Of a DNA stretch of 64,000 bases, positions 27,533 to 37,032 are shown piece after piece. Position 1 is the stretch's first letter; every line of letters begins with the position of its first letter. A program made the position numbers and the translations under genes. Origin of the DNA: Wujia chipingensis (GTDB lineage Bacteria; Bacillota; Clostridia; Lachnospirales; Lachnospiraceae); the NCBI RefSeq assembly GCF_014337155.1, contig NZ_CP060632.1, positions 1,371,001 to 1,435,000 of the forward strand. Direction: 5' to 3'. The notes beneath the pieces are model-generated. The model searched no databases and was not told the DNA's origin. It was given only the letters and a program-made list of their open reading frames with translations.

Positions 27533-28825
27533 ATGTTTGCAGATAGAGCGAAAATATTTATAAGATCAGGAAAAGGCGGCGACGGACATGTGTCATTTCG
27601 CCGGGAATTATATGTGCCGGATGGCGGTCCGGACGGCGGCGACGGCGGCGATGGCGGCGATGTTATCTTCGTGGTAGATCCCGGATTAAATACGCTTACG
27701 GATTTCCGTCATGTGCGTAAATATGTGGCACAGGATGGAGAAGAAGGCGGAAAAAGAAACTGCCATGGTGCTAACGGAAAGGATATTATCCTGAAGGTTC
27801 CGGCAGGTACCGTCGTAAAGGATGCAGAAACCGGAAAAGTAATATTGGATATGTCGAATAAGACCGAACCGGTAACGCTGCTGAAAGGCGGCAGAGGCGG
27901 CAAAGGAAACCGTCAGTATGTGACATCGGTCATGCAGGCACCAAAGTATGCACAGCCGGGAAAACCGGCGAAAGAGCTCTGGGTAACCTTAGAGCTTAAG
28001 ATGATCGCAGATGTTGGATTAGTTGGATTCCCGAATGTTGGTAAATCCACATTCCTGTCCCGTGTGACAAATGCAAAACCGAAGATTGCAAACTATCATT
28101 TCACAACACTCAATCCGAATCTCGGTGTGGTCGATCTTGGAGAAAAGCAGGGATTTGTAATCGCGGACATTCCGGGTATTATTGAAGGTGCATCGGAAGG
28201 TGTTGGACTGGGAATTGAATTCTTACGTCACATCGAGCGTACAAAGGTGCTGATCCACATTGTTGATGCGGCATCGACGGAGGGCAGAGATCCGATCGTG
28301 GATATCGAAGCAATCAACAAGGAACTGCGTCAGTACAATGAAGAGCTGGCAAGCCGGCCGATGGTAATTGCCGCAAATAAGTGTGATGCGCTGTACGGTG
28401 AGGATTACGAGACTGTGATCCAGTTATTGAAGGACGAATATGAACCAAAGGGAATCAAAGTATTCCCGATATCAGCAGTGTCCGGCAAGGGTGTCGAAGA
28501 ACTGCTGTGGTATGTAAATAAATTAGTGAAGGAAGCACCGGATGAGGTAATTGAGTTTGCACCGGAGATGGATGTAGAGTTCATGGATGATCCGGAGCTG
28601 CCATTTGAGGTGACAAAGTCTGAGGAAGAGGAGCATGTATTCCTTGTGGAAGGTCCTCGGATCGAGAAGATGCTTGGTTATACGAATCTGGAGTCTGAGA
28701 AGGGCTTTGCGTTCTTCCAGAGATTCTTAAAGGACAATGGAATCTTACAGATGCTCGAAGATCTTGGTATCGAAGAGGGAGACACCGTAAGATTGTATGG
28801 TCTGGAGTTTGATTATTATCGTTAA
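27533..28825 (+). CDS. obgE: GTPase Obg
   Basis: Ribosome-associated GTPase acting in 50S assembly and stress control. The 430 residues have three parts: glycine-rich Obg fold (1-158, e.g. GGDGHVSFRRE and GGDGGDGGDV), G domain (about 159-330; G1 GFPNVGKST, G3 DIPGIIEGA, G4 NKCD), and a C-terminal OCT domain (about 350-430), characteristic of Gram-positive Obg. GAGGGAGGGCG precedes the ATG. Confidence 0.98.
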   Translation: MFADRAKIFIRSGKGGDGHVSFRRELYVPDGGPDGGDGGDGGDVIFVVDPGLNTLTDFRHVRKYVAQDGEEGGKRNCHGANGKDIILKVPAGTVVKDAETGKVILDMSNKTEPVTLLKGGRGGKGNRQYVTSVMQAPKYAQPGKPAKELWVTLELKMIADVGLVGFPNVGKSTFLSRVTNAKPKIANYHFTTLNPNLGVVDLGEKQGFVIADIPGIIEGASEGVGLGIEFLRHIERTKVLIHIVDAASTEGRDPIVDIEAINKELRQYNEELASRPMVIAANKCDALYGEDYETVIQLLKDEYEPKGIKVFPISAVSGKGVEELLWYVNKLVKEAPDEVIEFAPEMDVEFMDDPELPFEVTKSEEEEHVFLVEGPRIEKMLGYTNLESEKGFAFFQRFLKDNGILQMLEDLGIEEGDTVRLYGLEFDYYR

Positions 28826-28851
28826 ATCATTAAAAGGAAAGAGGAAAGAAT

Positions 28852-29142
28852 ATGACAAGTAAGCAGAGAGCTTATCTGAAGAGTCTGGCAATGAATGCCG
28901 ATACGATCATGAATATCGGAAAGTCAAGCCTTACACCGGAGGTCTGCACAGCAGTCAGTGAAGCATTAGAAAAGCGTGAGCTGGTGAAAATTGGTGTTCT
29001 GAAGAACTGCCTCGATGATCCGAAGGAAATCGCGGCTGTGATGGCAGAGCGTACACACAGCCAGGTTGTACAGGTCATCGGCAAGAAGATCGTGTTGTAT
29101 AAGAAGAGAAAGAAAGATCCGAAAATCGTTCTCCCGGAATAA
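28852..29142 (+). CDS. yhbY: YhbY/CRM family RNA-binding protein
   Basis: A 96-residue CRM-domain protein: MTSKQRAYLKSLAMNADTIMNIGKSSLTPEV, then ELVKIGVLKN and the IGKKIVLYKKRKKDPKI end. Family members bind pre-50S particles. It sits between obgE and nadD; the nadD start is 1 bp after its stop, so the genes are likely coupled. Confidence 0.93.
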   Translation: MTSKQRAYLKSLAMNADTIMNIGKSSLTPEVCTAVSEALEKRELVKIGVLKNCLDDPKEIAAVMAERTHSQVVQVIGKKIVLYKKRKKDPKIVLPE

Positions 29143-29143
29143 G

Positions 29144-29797
29144 ATGGCAGATGTGAGATTCGAACAATTTCATACAATCGCGATTCTCGGAGGAACATTT
29201 AATCCGGTACATGCCGGTCACGTGGCGATTGCGCAGGCGGTTTTAAAGGCACGTCCGGAAGTAGATCAGCTTGTCTGTATGCCGAATCATATTCCGGCAT
29301 ACAAGGAGGAAGCTGCGATTGTGGATGGAAGCATGCGGATGGATATGCTCCGGCTGGCGATGGCACAGATCCCGAAGATTTCGGTCAGTGACTTTGAATT
29401 AAAATGGGATGGATACACATATACCGTGGATACATTTACCCGGTTAAAGAAGCTGTATCCGAAGCTTACAATCGAATTTGTGATCGGCGATGATTCGCTG
29501 TTTCAGCTACACAAGTGGTATGAATTTGAACGACTGGCGAATCTGTGTGAGATTCTGGTTGTTGCAAGAGGGGAACAACGGGATACGATCGAGACATATA
29601 TCCGCAGGTTTTGTACGAAGTATCCGGCGTTTCACATATCCTATGTGGCGATGCCGCCGGTTCCGGTTTCATCAAGTGAGATACGGGCGCGGATTGCTAA
29701 GAGAGAATCTATACAGGGACTTGTACCGGACGATGTATTACAGTATATAGAAGCACATGCACTTTATAAGCAGGAAGCTGGGAGAAGACAGATATGA
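29144..29797 (+). CDS. nadD: Nicotinate-nucleotide adenylyltransferase
   Basis: Forms deamido-NAD from nicotinate mononucleotide and ATP. 217 residues with the nucleotidyltransferase motif GGTFNPVHAGH (about 16-26, H-x-G-H) and the second ATP motif SSSEIRARI near the C-terminus. ATG 29144 is chosen because it directly follows yhbY; longer starts only run back into that gene. Its end overlaps yqeK by 4 bp (ATGA). Confidence 0.96.
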   Translation: MADVRFEQFHTIAILGGTFNPVHAGHVAIAQAVLKARPEVDQLVCMPNHIPAYKEEAAIVDGSMRMDMLRLAMAQIPKISVSDFELKWDGYTYTVDTFTRLKKLYPKLTIEFVIGDDSLFQLHKWYEFERLANLCEILVVARGEQRDTIETYIRRFCTKYPAFHISYVAMPPVPVSSSEIRARIAKRESIQGLVPDDVLQYIEAHALYKQEAGRRQI

Positions 29798-30372
29798 TGA
29801 CAAGAGACAAAATGATAACAAGATTGAAGGGCAAGATCAGTGCGACCAGACTGACACATTCTTTTGGTGTCGAGTATACGGCTGCCTGTCTGGCAATGGT
29901 GCATGGAGAAGATGTGGAAAAGGCGCGTATAGCAGGACTGCTGCATGACTGTGCGAAAGGACTGCCGACGAAGACGAAGCTCGAGAAAGCGAGAAAGCAC
30001 GGACTTCCGGTCAGCAAATATGAGGAGAAGAATCCGGATATGCTGCATGCGAAGCTTGGCGCGTATTATGCACGGTACAAATACGATGTGGTTGATCAGG
30101 TGATCTTAGATGCGATCACATATCATACAACCGGACGCCCGAACATGACACTGATGGATAAGATTATCTTTGTCGCCGATTATATTGAACCGAACCGGAA
30201 GATGCTCCCGGAGATGGAGGAAATCCGCAAAGAGGCATTTACGGATCTGGATGCGTGCGTGATCCATATATTGAAGAATACACTTGATTATCTGAACCGG
30301 ACGACCGCTGAGATGGATTATATGACACAGAAGACCTATGATTTTTATGTTGTGCATAACATGGAACTGTAA
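29794..30372 (+). CDS. yqeK: YqeK family HD hydrolase (Ap4A hydrolase)
   Basis: 192 residues with the HD metal motif at RLTHSFGVEYTA and GLLHDCAKG (about 50), and a later DKIIFVADYIEPNR. YqeK proteins hydrolyse diadenosine tetraphosphate symmetrically. The order nadD-yqeK-rsfS is widely conserved in Firmicutes. Start overlaps the nadD stop by 4 bp; rsfS follows after 11 bp. Confidence 0.94.
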   Translation: MMTRDKMITRLKGKISATRLTHSFGVEYTAACLAMVHGEDVEKARIAGLLHDCAKGLPTKTKLEKARKHGLPVSKYEEKNPDMLHAKLGAYYARYKYDVVDQVILDAITYHTTGRPNMTLMDKIIFVADYIEPNRKMLPEMEEIRKEAFTDLDACVIHILKNTLDYLNRTTAEMDYMTQKTYDFYVVHNMEL

Positions 30373-30383
30373 GGAGACAGGGT

Positions 30384-30731
30384 ATGAGTGAAAATAAATA
30401 TCTTCGAACAATTGTAAAGGCACTTGATGATAAGAAGGGCAATGATATTCGTGTTATTCGGATATCCGAGATTTCTTCTATGTGTGATTATCTCGTAATT
30501 GCAGATGGTTCCAACCGTAATCAGGTGCAGGCAATGTGCAACAATGTGGAGCATGCGATGCGGGAAGCCGGAGCCGAAATGAAAAATCGGGAAGGATATG
30601 CAAATGGAGGATGGATTTTACTGGATTATTATGATATAATTATTCATGTATTTTCAGAAAAAGAGAGATCCTTCTATGATTTAGATAATATTTGGAGGGA
30701 TGGAGAGCTTTTACGACTGGGGGAGTATTAA
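30384..30731 (+). CDS. rsfS: Ribosomal silencing factor RsfS
   Basis: 115 residues of the RsfS/Iojap family, which binds L14 and blocks subunit joining in stationary phase. Visible signatures: DDKKGNDIRVIRISEISSMCDYLVIADG, NRNQVQAM and DYYDIIIHVFSEKERSFYDLDNIWRDG. AAGGAGACAGGGT precedes ATG 30384. Confidence 0.96.
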   Translation: MSENKYLRTIVKALDDKKGNDIRVIRISEISSMCDYLVIADGSNRNQVQAMCNNVEHAMREAGAEMKNREGYANGGWILLDYYDIIIHVFSEKERSFYDLDNIWRDGELLRLGEY

Positions 30732-30732
30732 T

Positions 30733-31923
30733 TTGAATAATAAGGAAAAACTGATCCAGGATAATTACAGTAAAGTTAATCAGATTTCTGCCAGATGTAT
30801 GCGTGTGATCGTGGCGATTCTTGCGCTTGCATTTGTTTATTGTTATTTTGGTACGGATATGGATGAATCTGTACTGATCGTATTCTTTGCGTCTGCAATT
30901 TTTATTGCGTTGATTCCAACGCTGATCATCAACATATTAAAATTTGATCATGCACCTGTGACGAAGCATATCGTTATTATTTGTGTCTGTCTGATTGCGA
31001 CACTGATGCTGACACTTTTATCGACGTATGCATATCCGATTATGTTATTCCCGATCCTTCTGGCATCGCTTTATTACAATCAGACGTTGGTGCTGTTTGC
31101 GTCGCTTCTGATGTCGTGCGGCATTGTTGGTTCGAATTATTTTGCATTCCGGTTTTCGGATGTATTTATCGGATTTCCATGTGAGTCATTTGAAGAGGTT
31201 ATGATGTCTTATGTCGTTCCACAGATCGTGGTTGTATTCGGGCTTTCCGTTGCAGCATATTTCATCGTACAGCGAAATTCCATGATGATCAACTCTGCAA
31301 TCAATATGGCAGTTACGATGCAGGATAACCAGACAGGCCTTATCTTCTCGTTCGCCGAGATTAGTGAGAGTAAATCGAAGTTCACCGGAGAGCATATCAA
31401 GCGAGTTGCCGCCTATATGCGGGTATTGGCGAAAGCGTCTGGATTTGATGATGAATATGTGGAGATGGTATCGACAGCATCCATGATGCACGATATCGGT
31501 AAGCTGATGATCAGTGAAGAAATACTTGATAAACCGGATAAGCTGACAGATGAAGAATACCAGATTATGAAGAACCATGTCTTATACGGTGAGGCACTTC
31601 TGGAGAAATGCCCGGGTGAACTGATGCATCTGGCGTGTATTCTGGCAAAGGAACATCATGAGCGCTGGGATGGTACCGGATATCTCGGTATGAAGGGTGA
31701 AGAGATTGCCTATATCAGCCGTTTGATGGCGGTATGTGACGTATTTGATGCACTGACCTCTGACCGTTACTATAAGAAGGGCTGGTCGTTGGAAGATACA
31801 TTTGATGAGATTATACGTTTATCGGGCAAGAGTTTCGATCCGAAGGTTGTCAAATTATTCATCCAGCATTTTGATGAGTTCAAAGAGATACATAACCGTA
31901 TACCGGATAAGCAAAAATACTAA
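30733..31923 (+). CDS. Membrane HD-GYP domain protein (c-di-GMP phosphodiesterase candidate)
   Basis: 396 residues: six or seven hydrophobic segments (about 15-190), then an HD-GYP domain with HDIGK (about 263-267), HHERWDGTGYLG (about 317) and AVCDVFDALTSDRYY. GTGY replaces the canonical GYP context slightly, but the metal-binding histidines and aspartates look complete. TTG 30733 is chosen because GGGGGAG (30719-30725) is correctly spaced; the ATG at 30700 would lie inside rsfS. It is the likely counterpart of the diguanylate cyclase at 4816-6513. Confidence 0.85.
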   Translation: MNNKEKLIQDNYSKVNQISARCMRVIVAILALAFVYCYFGTDMDESVLIVFFASAIFIALIPTLIINILKFDHAPVTKHIVIICVCLIATLMLTLLSTYAYPIMLFPILLASLYYNQTLVLFASLLMSCGIVGSNYFAFRFSDVFIGFPCESFEEVMMSYVVPQIVVVFGLSVAAYFIVQRNSMMINSAINMAVTMQDNQTGLIFSFAEISESKSKFTGEHIKRVAAYMRVLAKASGFDDEYVEMVSTASMMHDIGKLMISEEILDKPDKLTDEEYQIMKNHVLYGEALLEKCPGELMHLACILAKEHHERWDGTGYLGMKGEEIAYISRLMAVCDVFDALTSDRYYKKGWSLEDTFDEIIRLSGKSFDPKVVKLFIQHFDEFKEIHNRIPDKQKY

Positions 31924-31943
31924 AGAGAAATGGAGTACCTGCT

Positions 31944-32273
31944 ATGTATAAGATCATGAATGCATACATGAGCAAGGTTCAGCTACAAACGGGACCGGAA
32001 CTGCAGCAAAGACTTTGTGACATTGTGAATAGTATAAAAGAGATTAAGAGTTTTTCGGTCACAGAACATTTCAAACAATTTGCGATTGACATGAAATTAG
32101 AGTCGTTTTCTGTGGATCGCGCGGCGGCAGTTTTTCATGAATTGCAGGGGAAGATTGCAAGTCCGTATTCGTCCTTTTATGTACGCTTTAACGAGGGCAG
32201 ATGTGTACGGTACCGGTTCATTACATGTAAGGAAGATAAGCAGGGTATCTACTGCGATTTTATATTCAGTTAA
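31944..32273 (+). CDS. Hypothetical 109-residue protein
   Basis: No family recognised. It is soluble, with no signal peptide or membrane segment. The N-terminal half looks helical (LQQRLCDIVNSIKEIKSF, then DRAAAVFHELQGKI) and the C-terminal half is strand-like with alternating hydrophobic and charged residues (SFYVRFNEGRCVRYRFITC). ATGGAG precedes ATG 31944 by 8 bases. It follows the HD-GYP gene by 20 bp and is closed off by the terminator shared with lexA, so it probably belongs to the rsfS transcript. Confidence 0.65.
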   Translation: MYKIMNAYMSKVQLQTGPELQQRLCDIVNSIKEIKSFSVTEHFKQFAIDMKLESFSVDRAAAVFHELQGKIASPYSSFYVRFNEGRCVRYRFITCKEDKQGIYCDFIFS

Positions 32274-32284
32274 TCTGATGCATG

Positions 32285-32343
32285 AAAAAAAGACAGATTC
32301 CATATTTTGAGGTGCCACCTCAAAGTTAGAATCTGTCTTTTTT
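32285..32343. terminator. Bidirectional terminator between the 31944 gene and lexA
   Basis: Outer arms AAAAAGACAGATTC and GAATCTGTCTTTTT, inner hairpin TTGAGGT-GCC-ACCTCAA (32307-32323). A runs on one side and T runs on the other serve both converging genes. Confidence 0.92.
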
Positions 32344-32384
32344 ATGTAGTGTGACCAATATTGATTGTATACGGGCGACCATTC

Positions 32385-33011
32385 CTAGAACGTACGGAAC
32401 AATCCGATGACCTTTCCGAGAATCTGGAGTTCTCCGTCCTGAACGATGATTGGGTCCATCGTGTCATTTTCTGGTTGTAACCGGTAGTAACCGGCTTCTT
32501 TGTAGTAAGTTTTTACAGTTGCTGAATCATCAATCAGAGCAACGACCATTTCCGCGTTTCTTGCTGTCTGTGCTTCCTCACACATAACTAAATCGCCATC
32601 GAAGATGCCGGCATTGATCATGCTGTCGCCTTTGACCTTCAGCATGAATGTATTCTTGCCATTTGCATGCAGATATTCCGGTGGGATTGGAAAGTAGCCC
32701 TGAATGTTCTGCTCTGCAAGAATTGGTTCGCCACAGGTGACAGTACCAACAATCGGTACATTGATGACTTCTCTTCTTGCAAGATTAAACTCATCATCTA
32801 AGATTTCAATCGCACGCGGTTTTGTTGGATCTTTGCGGATATATCCTTTTTCCTCCAATGATTCCAGATGTGCATGAACCGAAGAGGTTGATTTTAAATG
32901 AACTGCCTCGCAGATCTCGCGTACGGCAGGTGGATACCCTTTTTGTAAGATGCATTCCTTCAGATATTCCAGAATTTCCCGCTGCTTATCAGTCAGTTTT
33001 CGATTCGCCAT
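32385..33011 (-). CDS. lexA: SOS repressor LexA
   Basis: Represses DNA-damage genes until RecA filaments trigger self-cleavage. 208 residues: winged helix-turn-helix (about 1-65) and S24 peptidase domain. The catalytic pair is S130 (KGDSMINAG) and K167 (SATVKTYY). The scissile position is Cys-Gly (VTCGEP, 93-94) in place of the common Ala-Gly, as seen in UmuD. ATG 33011 follows AAGGGGAT; the longer in-frame start at 33077 lacks a ribosome binding site. It is divergent from hisZ, and its promoter carries a LexA-type operator, so it is autoregulated. Confidence 0.97.
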   Translation of the reverse strand: MANRKLTDKQREILEYLKECILQKGYPPAVREICEAVHLKSTSSVHAHLESLEEKGYIRKDPTKPRAIEILDDEFNLARREVINVPIVGTVTCGEPILAEQNIQGYFPIPPEYLHANGKNTFMLKVKGDSMINAGIFDGDLVMCEEAQTARNAEMVVALIDDSATVKTYYKEAGYYRLQPENDTMDPIIVQDGELQILGKVIGLFRTF

Positions 33012-33048
33012 AACATATCCCCTTTCTTTTGATTTAAAAACTGTATTT

Positions 33049-33077
33049 ATGATAGCATAGAATATAAAAAAATGCAA
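33049..33077 (-). promoter_or_regulatory. lexA promoter
   Basis: On the minus strand: TTGCAT (33077-33072), 17-bp spacer, TATCAT (33054-33049). The -35 box overlaps the edge of the LexA operator. Confidence 0.7.
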
Positions 33078-33087
33078 ACAAATGTTC
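33076..33087 (-). promoter_or_regulatory. LexA operator (SOS box)
   Basis: Minus strand GAACATTTGTTT: matches the Gram-positive core GAAC-N4-GTTC except for the last base. It sits against the lexA -35 box, the expected place for autorepression. Confidence 0.7.
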
Positions 33088-33124
33088 TACTTTTCTGCCT
33101 GAACGAAAAAACATTGGAAAAACT

Positions 33125-33153
33125 TTGAATTTTCGATAGAAATGGAGTATAAT
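33125..33153 (+). promoter_or_regulatory. his operon promoter
   Basis: TTGAAT (33125-33130), 17-bp spacer, TATAAT (33148-33153). The leader to hisZ is about 45 nt, too short for a T-box or a leader-peptide attenuator. Confidence 0.75.
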
Positions 33154-33204
33154 ATCCTAGACTTTGTATGTCGTTAGAAATGAGATATAAAAGGAGAGCT
33201 GGTT

Positions 33205-34413
33205 TTGAACGAAAAGTTATTACATACACCCGAAGGCGTCCGGGATATCTATGATGCCGAGTGTAAGAAGAAAAAGAAAGTAATTTCACAGATTCATCAT
33301 GTGTTAGAACTTTACAGTTATCAGGATATTGATACACCAAGCTTTGAATATTTTGATATTTTCAATATGGATAAGGGGTCTGCGGCTTCGAACGAAATGT
33401 ATAAATTCTTTGACCGCAACAATAACACTTTGGTGTTACGCCCGGATATCACACCGAGTATTGCCCGGAGCGTGGCAAAGTATTATCCGGAAGAACAGCT
33501 TCCGATCCGCCTGTGTTATGCAGGAAATACATTTTTAAATACACACCAGCATCAGGGAAAGCTTTCTGAGTTTACACAGATTGGTGGAGAATTGATTAAC
33601 GATGACAGTTCTGCTGCCGATGCGGAGATTATTGCCTGTGTGATTCATTGTCTGCTTGCAGCGGGTTTAAAGGAGTTCCAGATTGAGATCGGTGAAGTGG
33701 AGTTCTTCAAGGGCATGATTGAAGAGGCTGGTCTGGATGATGAGACAGAACAGCGCATCAAGGAATACATTCATTCAAAGAATTTCTTTGGACTCACAGA
33801 GTTTGTGAATACACTGGAAATTCCAGAAGAACGCAAGACGGCACTGAAGAGCTTCGAGAGTCTGTTTGGCGGGCTGGATATGCTTGACCATGCAGAAAAG
33901 CTTGTGACAAATGCAGCTTCATTAGAAGCGATTGCCCGTATGCGGAAGGTATATACCGCACTTACAAGCTATGGATATGAAAAATATGTGAGCTTTGATC
34001 TGTCCATGATCAACCGCTTTAATTATTATACCGGAATCGTGTTCCGCGGTTATACATACGGAACCGGTGATGCAATCGTCAAGGGTGGACGATACAACAG
34101 CCTGATGGAGAAGTTCGGCAAGAAGGCTCCGTCCGTTGGATTCGCGATTTATGTCGATGATCTGATGAGTGCGATCGCCAGAAATAAGATTGACGTTGCA
34201 CTTGATTATTCCAATGTACTTGTCCTGTACAAGGAGGAAGACCAGAAGGAAGCAATCGCGTATGCATGTAAGCTGCGTGCGGAAGATCAGAAGGTAGAGC
34301 TTGTCCGGATGTCCAGACGACATGATCTGCAGGAATATATTGATTATGCACATAAGATGCATTTTGCAAAATTGTGTTACTTTGAGGCTGCGGACAAGAT
34401 TACAGAATATTAA
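33205..34413 (+). CDS. hisZ: ATP phosphoribosyltransferase regulatory subunit HisZ
   Basis: Histidyl-tRNA-synthetase-like protein without synthetase activity that pairs with short-form HisG. 402 residues: TPEGVRDIYDAEC at the N-terminus, LRPDITPSIARSVAKYY (motif 2-like) and YTGIVFRGYTYGTGDAIVKGGRYNSL (His A-like). The absence of the C-terminal anticodon domain and the neighbour hisG argue for HisZ rather than hisS. Start is TTG 33205 behind AAAGGAGAGC. Confidence 0.93.
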   Translation: MNEKLLHTPEGVRDIYDAECKKKKKVISQIHHVLELYSYQDIDTPSFEYFDIFNMDKGSAASNEMYKFFDRNNNTLVLRPDITPSIARSVAKYYPEEQLPIRLCYAGNTFLNTHQHQGKLSEFTQIGGELINDDSSAADAEIIACVIHCLLAAGLKEFQIEIGEVEFFKGMIEEAGLDDETEQRIKEYIHSKNFFGLTEFVNTLEIPEERKTALKSFESLFGGLDMLDHAEKLVTNAASLEAIARMRKVYTALTSYGYEKYVSFDLSMINRFNYYTGIVFRGYTYGTGDAIVKGGRYNSLMEKFGKKAPSVGFAIYVDDLMSAIARNKIDVALDYSNVLVLYKEEDQKEAIAYACKLRAEDQKVELVRMSRRHDLQEYIDYAHKMHFAKLCYFEAADKITEY

Positions 34414-34422
34414 GGAGAGACT

Positions 34423-35061
34423 ATGCGTTATTTAACATTTGCACTGGCAAAGGGACGTCTTGCCAAGAAGACACTCGCGATGTTTGAACAGATGGGCATC
34501 ACCTGTGAAGAGGCAAAGGACCCGGATACAAGAAAATTGATTTTTACAAATGAGGAGCACAAAATCCGTTTTTTCTTAGCAAAGGCATCGGATGTACCAA
34601 CCTATGTGGAGTATGGTGCTGCGGATATCGGCGTGGTTGGAAAGGATACGATCATGGAGGAAGGCCGTAACCTGTATGAGGTTATGGATCTTGGTTTTGG
34701 CAGGTGCCGGATGTGCGTTTGCGGACCGGCATCTGCTCGGGAACTGCTTTCCAAAAATGAAATTATCCGTGTAGCGAGTAAATATCCGAATATTGCAAAG
34801 AATTATTTTAGTGAGAAGAAAAACCAGACGGTTGAGATTATCAAGCTAAATGGTTCGGTGGAGCTGGCACCGCTTGTGGATCTGTCTGAGGTGATTGTAG
34901 ATATCGTGGAGACTGGTTCGACATTGCGGGAAAATGGACTGGAAGTCTTGGAGGAAATCTGTCCGCTTTCTGCGCGCGTGGTTGTCAATCAGGTGAGTCT
35001 CAAGATGGAGCATGAGAGAATCCGGAAGCTGTTAAATGATTTAAATGAGATTATTCACTAG
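34423..35061 (+). CDS. hisG: ATP phosphoribosyltransferase, short form
   Basis: First committed step of histidine synthesis: ATP + PRPP to phosphoribosyl-ATP. The 212-residue short form lacks the C-terminal regulatory domain, so it depends on HisZ encoded just upstream. Signatures: [26 protein letters not shown] and the PRPP-binding [18 protein letters not shown] (about 154-171). TAAGGAGAGACT precedes ATG 34423. Confidence 0.97.
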   Translation: MRYLTFALAKGRLAKKTLAMFEQMGITCEEAKDPDTRKLIFTNEEHKIRFFLAKASDVPTYVEYGAADIGVVGKDTIMEEGRNLYEVMDLGFGRCRMCVCGPASARELLSKNEIIRVASKYPNIAKNYFSEKKNQTVEIIKLNGSVELAPLVDLSEVIVDIVETGSTLRENGLEVLEEICPLSARVVVNQVSLKMEHERIRKLLNDLNEIIH

Positions 35062-35105
35062 AAATAGTGCAGTAAGTATATGTAGTACATAAGGAGGCTT
35101 TTAAG

Positions 35106-36398
35106 ATGCGTATTGTTAAGTTGACAGAAGATACAAAGAAGGATATTTTGACGAATCTCCTGAAGCGTAGCCCGGATAATTATGGGAGCTATGAGGAAAC
35201 AGTGAAGAATATCGTCAATGACATCCACAGCAGACGGGATACTGCATTATTTGAATATACAGAGAAATTCGATCATGCGAAGATCAATGCGGATAATGTA
35301 CGTGTGACAGAGGCAGAAATCGAAGAAGCGTATACACAGGTGGATGCGAAGCTTCTGGAGACAATCCGCAAGGCAATTGTGAACATCCGCACATACCACG
35401 AGAAACAGAAGCAGTACAGCTGGTTTGATTCTGAAAACAACGGAACACTGCTTGGACAGAAGGTAACACCACTTGCAAAGGTTGGTGTGTATGTACCGGG
35501 CGGTAAAGCTGCATATCCATCTTCCGTGCTTATGAATGTTATCCCTGCCAAGGTTGCGGGAGTAGGCAAGATCGTAATGACAACGCCTTGTAACGCAGAG
35601 GGAAAGGTGTATCCGACAACTCTGGTTGCGGCAAAGGAAGCCGGCGTGGATGAGGTCTACAAGGCTGGCGGCGCACAGGCGATTGCTGCACTTGCCTATG
35701 GAACCGAATCCATTCCGAAGGTAGATAAGATCGTAGGACCTGGAAATATCTTTGTCGCACTCGCAAAGCGTTGTGTATTCGGACATGTCAGCATCGATTC
35801 GGTTGCCGGTCCAAGTGAAATCATGGTACTTGCTGATGAGACTGCTAATGCAAGATATGTAGCGGCAGATCTGCTTTCCCAGGCAGAACATGATGAGATG
35901 GCATCTGCCATTCTTGTTACGACTTCCGAGGAACTCGCAAAGAAGGTCAGCGAGGAAGTCGATGGATTTGTAAAGGAATTATCCAGAAAAGATATCATTC
36001 AGAAATCTCTGGATAATTATGGATATATTCTGGTTGCGGATACGATGCAGGATGCGATTGATACGGTCAATGAGATCGCAAGTGAGCACCTGGAGGTTGT
36101 CACAGCGAATCCGTTCGATACGATGACACGGATTCAGAATGCGGGAGCCATCTTCCTTGGAAGTTATTCTTCCGAGCCACTTGGCGATTATTTTGCCGGA
36201 CCAAATCACGTGCTTCCGACGAACGGAACTGCAAAGTTCTTCTCACCACTTTCGGTAGATGACTTTATTAAGAAATCCAGCATTATTTACTATTCCAGAG
36301 AAGCACTGGAAGCCGTTCATGAGGATATCATTGATTTTGCAGAGGCAGAGTATCTGACTGCACATGCAAATTCAATCAAAGTTCGTTTTGAAAAATAA
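35106..36398 (+). CDS. hisD: Histidinol dehydrogenase
   Basis: Last two steps, oxidising L-histidinol to histidine with NAD. 430 residues of the zinc enzyme family: PGGKAAYPSSVLMNVIPAKVAG, AGGAQAIAALAYGT, KIVGPGNIFVALAKR, SIDSVAGPSEIMVLAD, SQAEHDEMASAIL and FAGPNHVLPTNGTAKF. ATAAGGAGGCTTTTAAG precedes ATG 35106. The hisC aminotransferase often found next to it is not in this operon. Confidence 0.98.
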   Translation: MRIVKLTEDTKKDILTNLLKRSPDNYGSYEETVKNIVNDIHSRRDTALFEYTEKFDHAKINADNVRVTEAEIEEAYTQVDAKLLETIRKAIVNIRTYHEKQKQYSWFDSENNGTLLGQKVTPLAKVGVYVPGGKAAYPSSVLMNVIPAKVAGVGKIVMTTPCNAEGKVYPTTLVAAKEAGVDEVYKAGGAQAIAALAYGTESIPKVDKIVGPGNIFVALAKRCVFGHVSIDSVAGPSEIMVLADETANARYVAADLLSQAEHDEMASAILVTTSEELAKKVSEEVDGFVKELSRKDIIQKSLDNYGYILVADTMQDAIDTVNEIASEHLEVVTANPFDTMTRIQNAGAIFLGSYSSEPLGDYFAGPNHVLPTNGTAKFFSPLSVDDFIKKSSIIYYSREALEAVHEDIIDFAEAEYLTAHANSIKVRFEK

Positions 36399-36413
36399 CA
36401 GGGGGTATCGCAT

Positions 36414-37007
36414 ATGGCAAATCGTGTAGGTGTTGTATCAAGAAAGACAAATGAGACGGATATCCAGATGGAATTAAATCTGGATGGAAGCGGTTATGCA
36501 AAGGTAGATACAGGAATTGGATTTTTTGATCATATGCTGATCAGCTTTGCAAAACACGGATTTTTTGATCTGAATTGCAAGGTGACCGGGGATTTATTCG
36601 TGGACAGCCACCATACAATCGAGGATACCGGAATCGTGCTTGGACAGGCGATTGCAAAGGCGGTCGGTGATAAGCAGGGAATCAAGCGGTTTGGTTCTTT
36701 CATGCTTCCGATGGATGAGACACTGGTGCTTTCCGCATTAGATCTGTCCGGTCGTCCATATCTGGTGTATGATCTGGATCTTTCCACACCACAGGTTGGA
36801 TATTTTGATACACAGATGGTAAAGGAATTCTTCTATGCTGTTTCCTATTCAGCTATGATGAATCTGCATATCAAACAGCTTGCTGGTTCCAATGACCATC
36901 ATATCATTGAGGCGGCGTTTAAGGCATTTGCAAAGGCACTGGATGAGGCAACACAGTATGACAGCCGGCTTTCCGGACAGGTGCTTTCGACAAAAGGAAG
37001 CTTATAA
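36414..37007 (+). CDS. hisB: Imidazoleglycerol-phosphate dehydratase
   Basis: 197 residues, the monofunctional dehydratase without the histidinol-phosphatase domain of E. coli HisB. Metal-binding histidine motifs: [23 protein letters not shown] and the late [19 protein letters not shown]. Start is 16 bp after the hisD stop with GGGGG upstream. Confidence 0.98.
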   Translation: MANRVGVVSRKTNETDIQMELNLDGSGYAKVDTGIGFFDHMLISFAKHGFFDLNCKVTGDLFVDSHHTIEDTGIVLGQAIAKAVGDKQGIKRFGSFMLPMDETLVLSALDLSGRPYLVYDLDLSTPQVGYFDTQMVKEFFYAVSYSAMMNLHIKQLAGSNDHHIIEAAFKAFAKALDEATQYDSRLSGQVLSTKGSL

Positions 37008-37032
37008 GCGCATGCAGGAGGATAAAACGACA

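Noticed and set aside
33154..33204. T-box or attenuator ahead of hisZ
   Set aside because: The leader is only about 45 nt and holds no specifier or antiterminator features.
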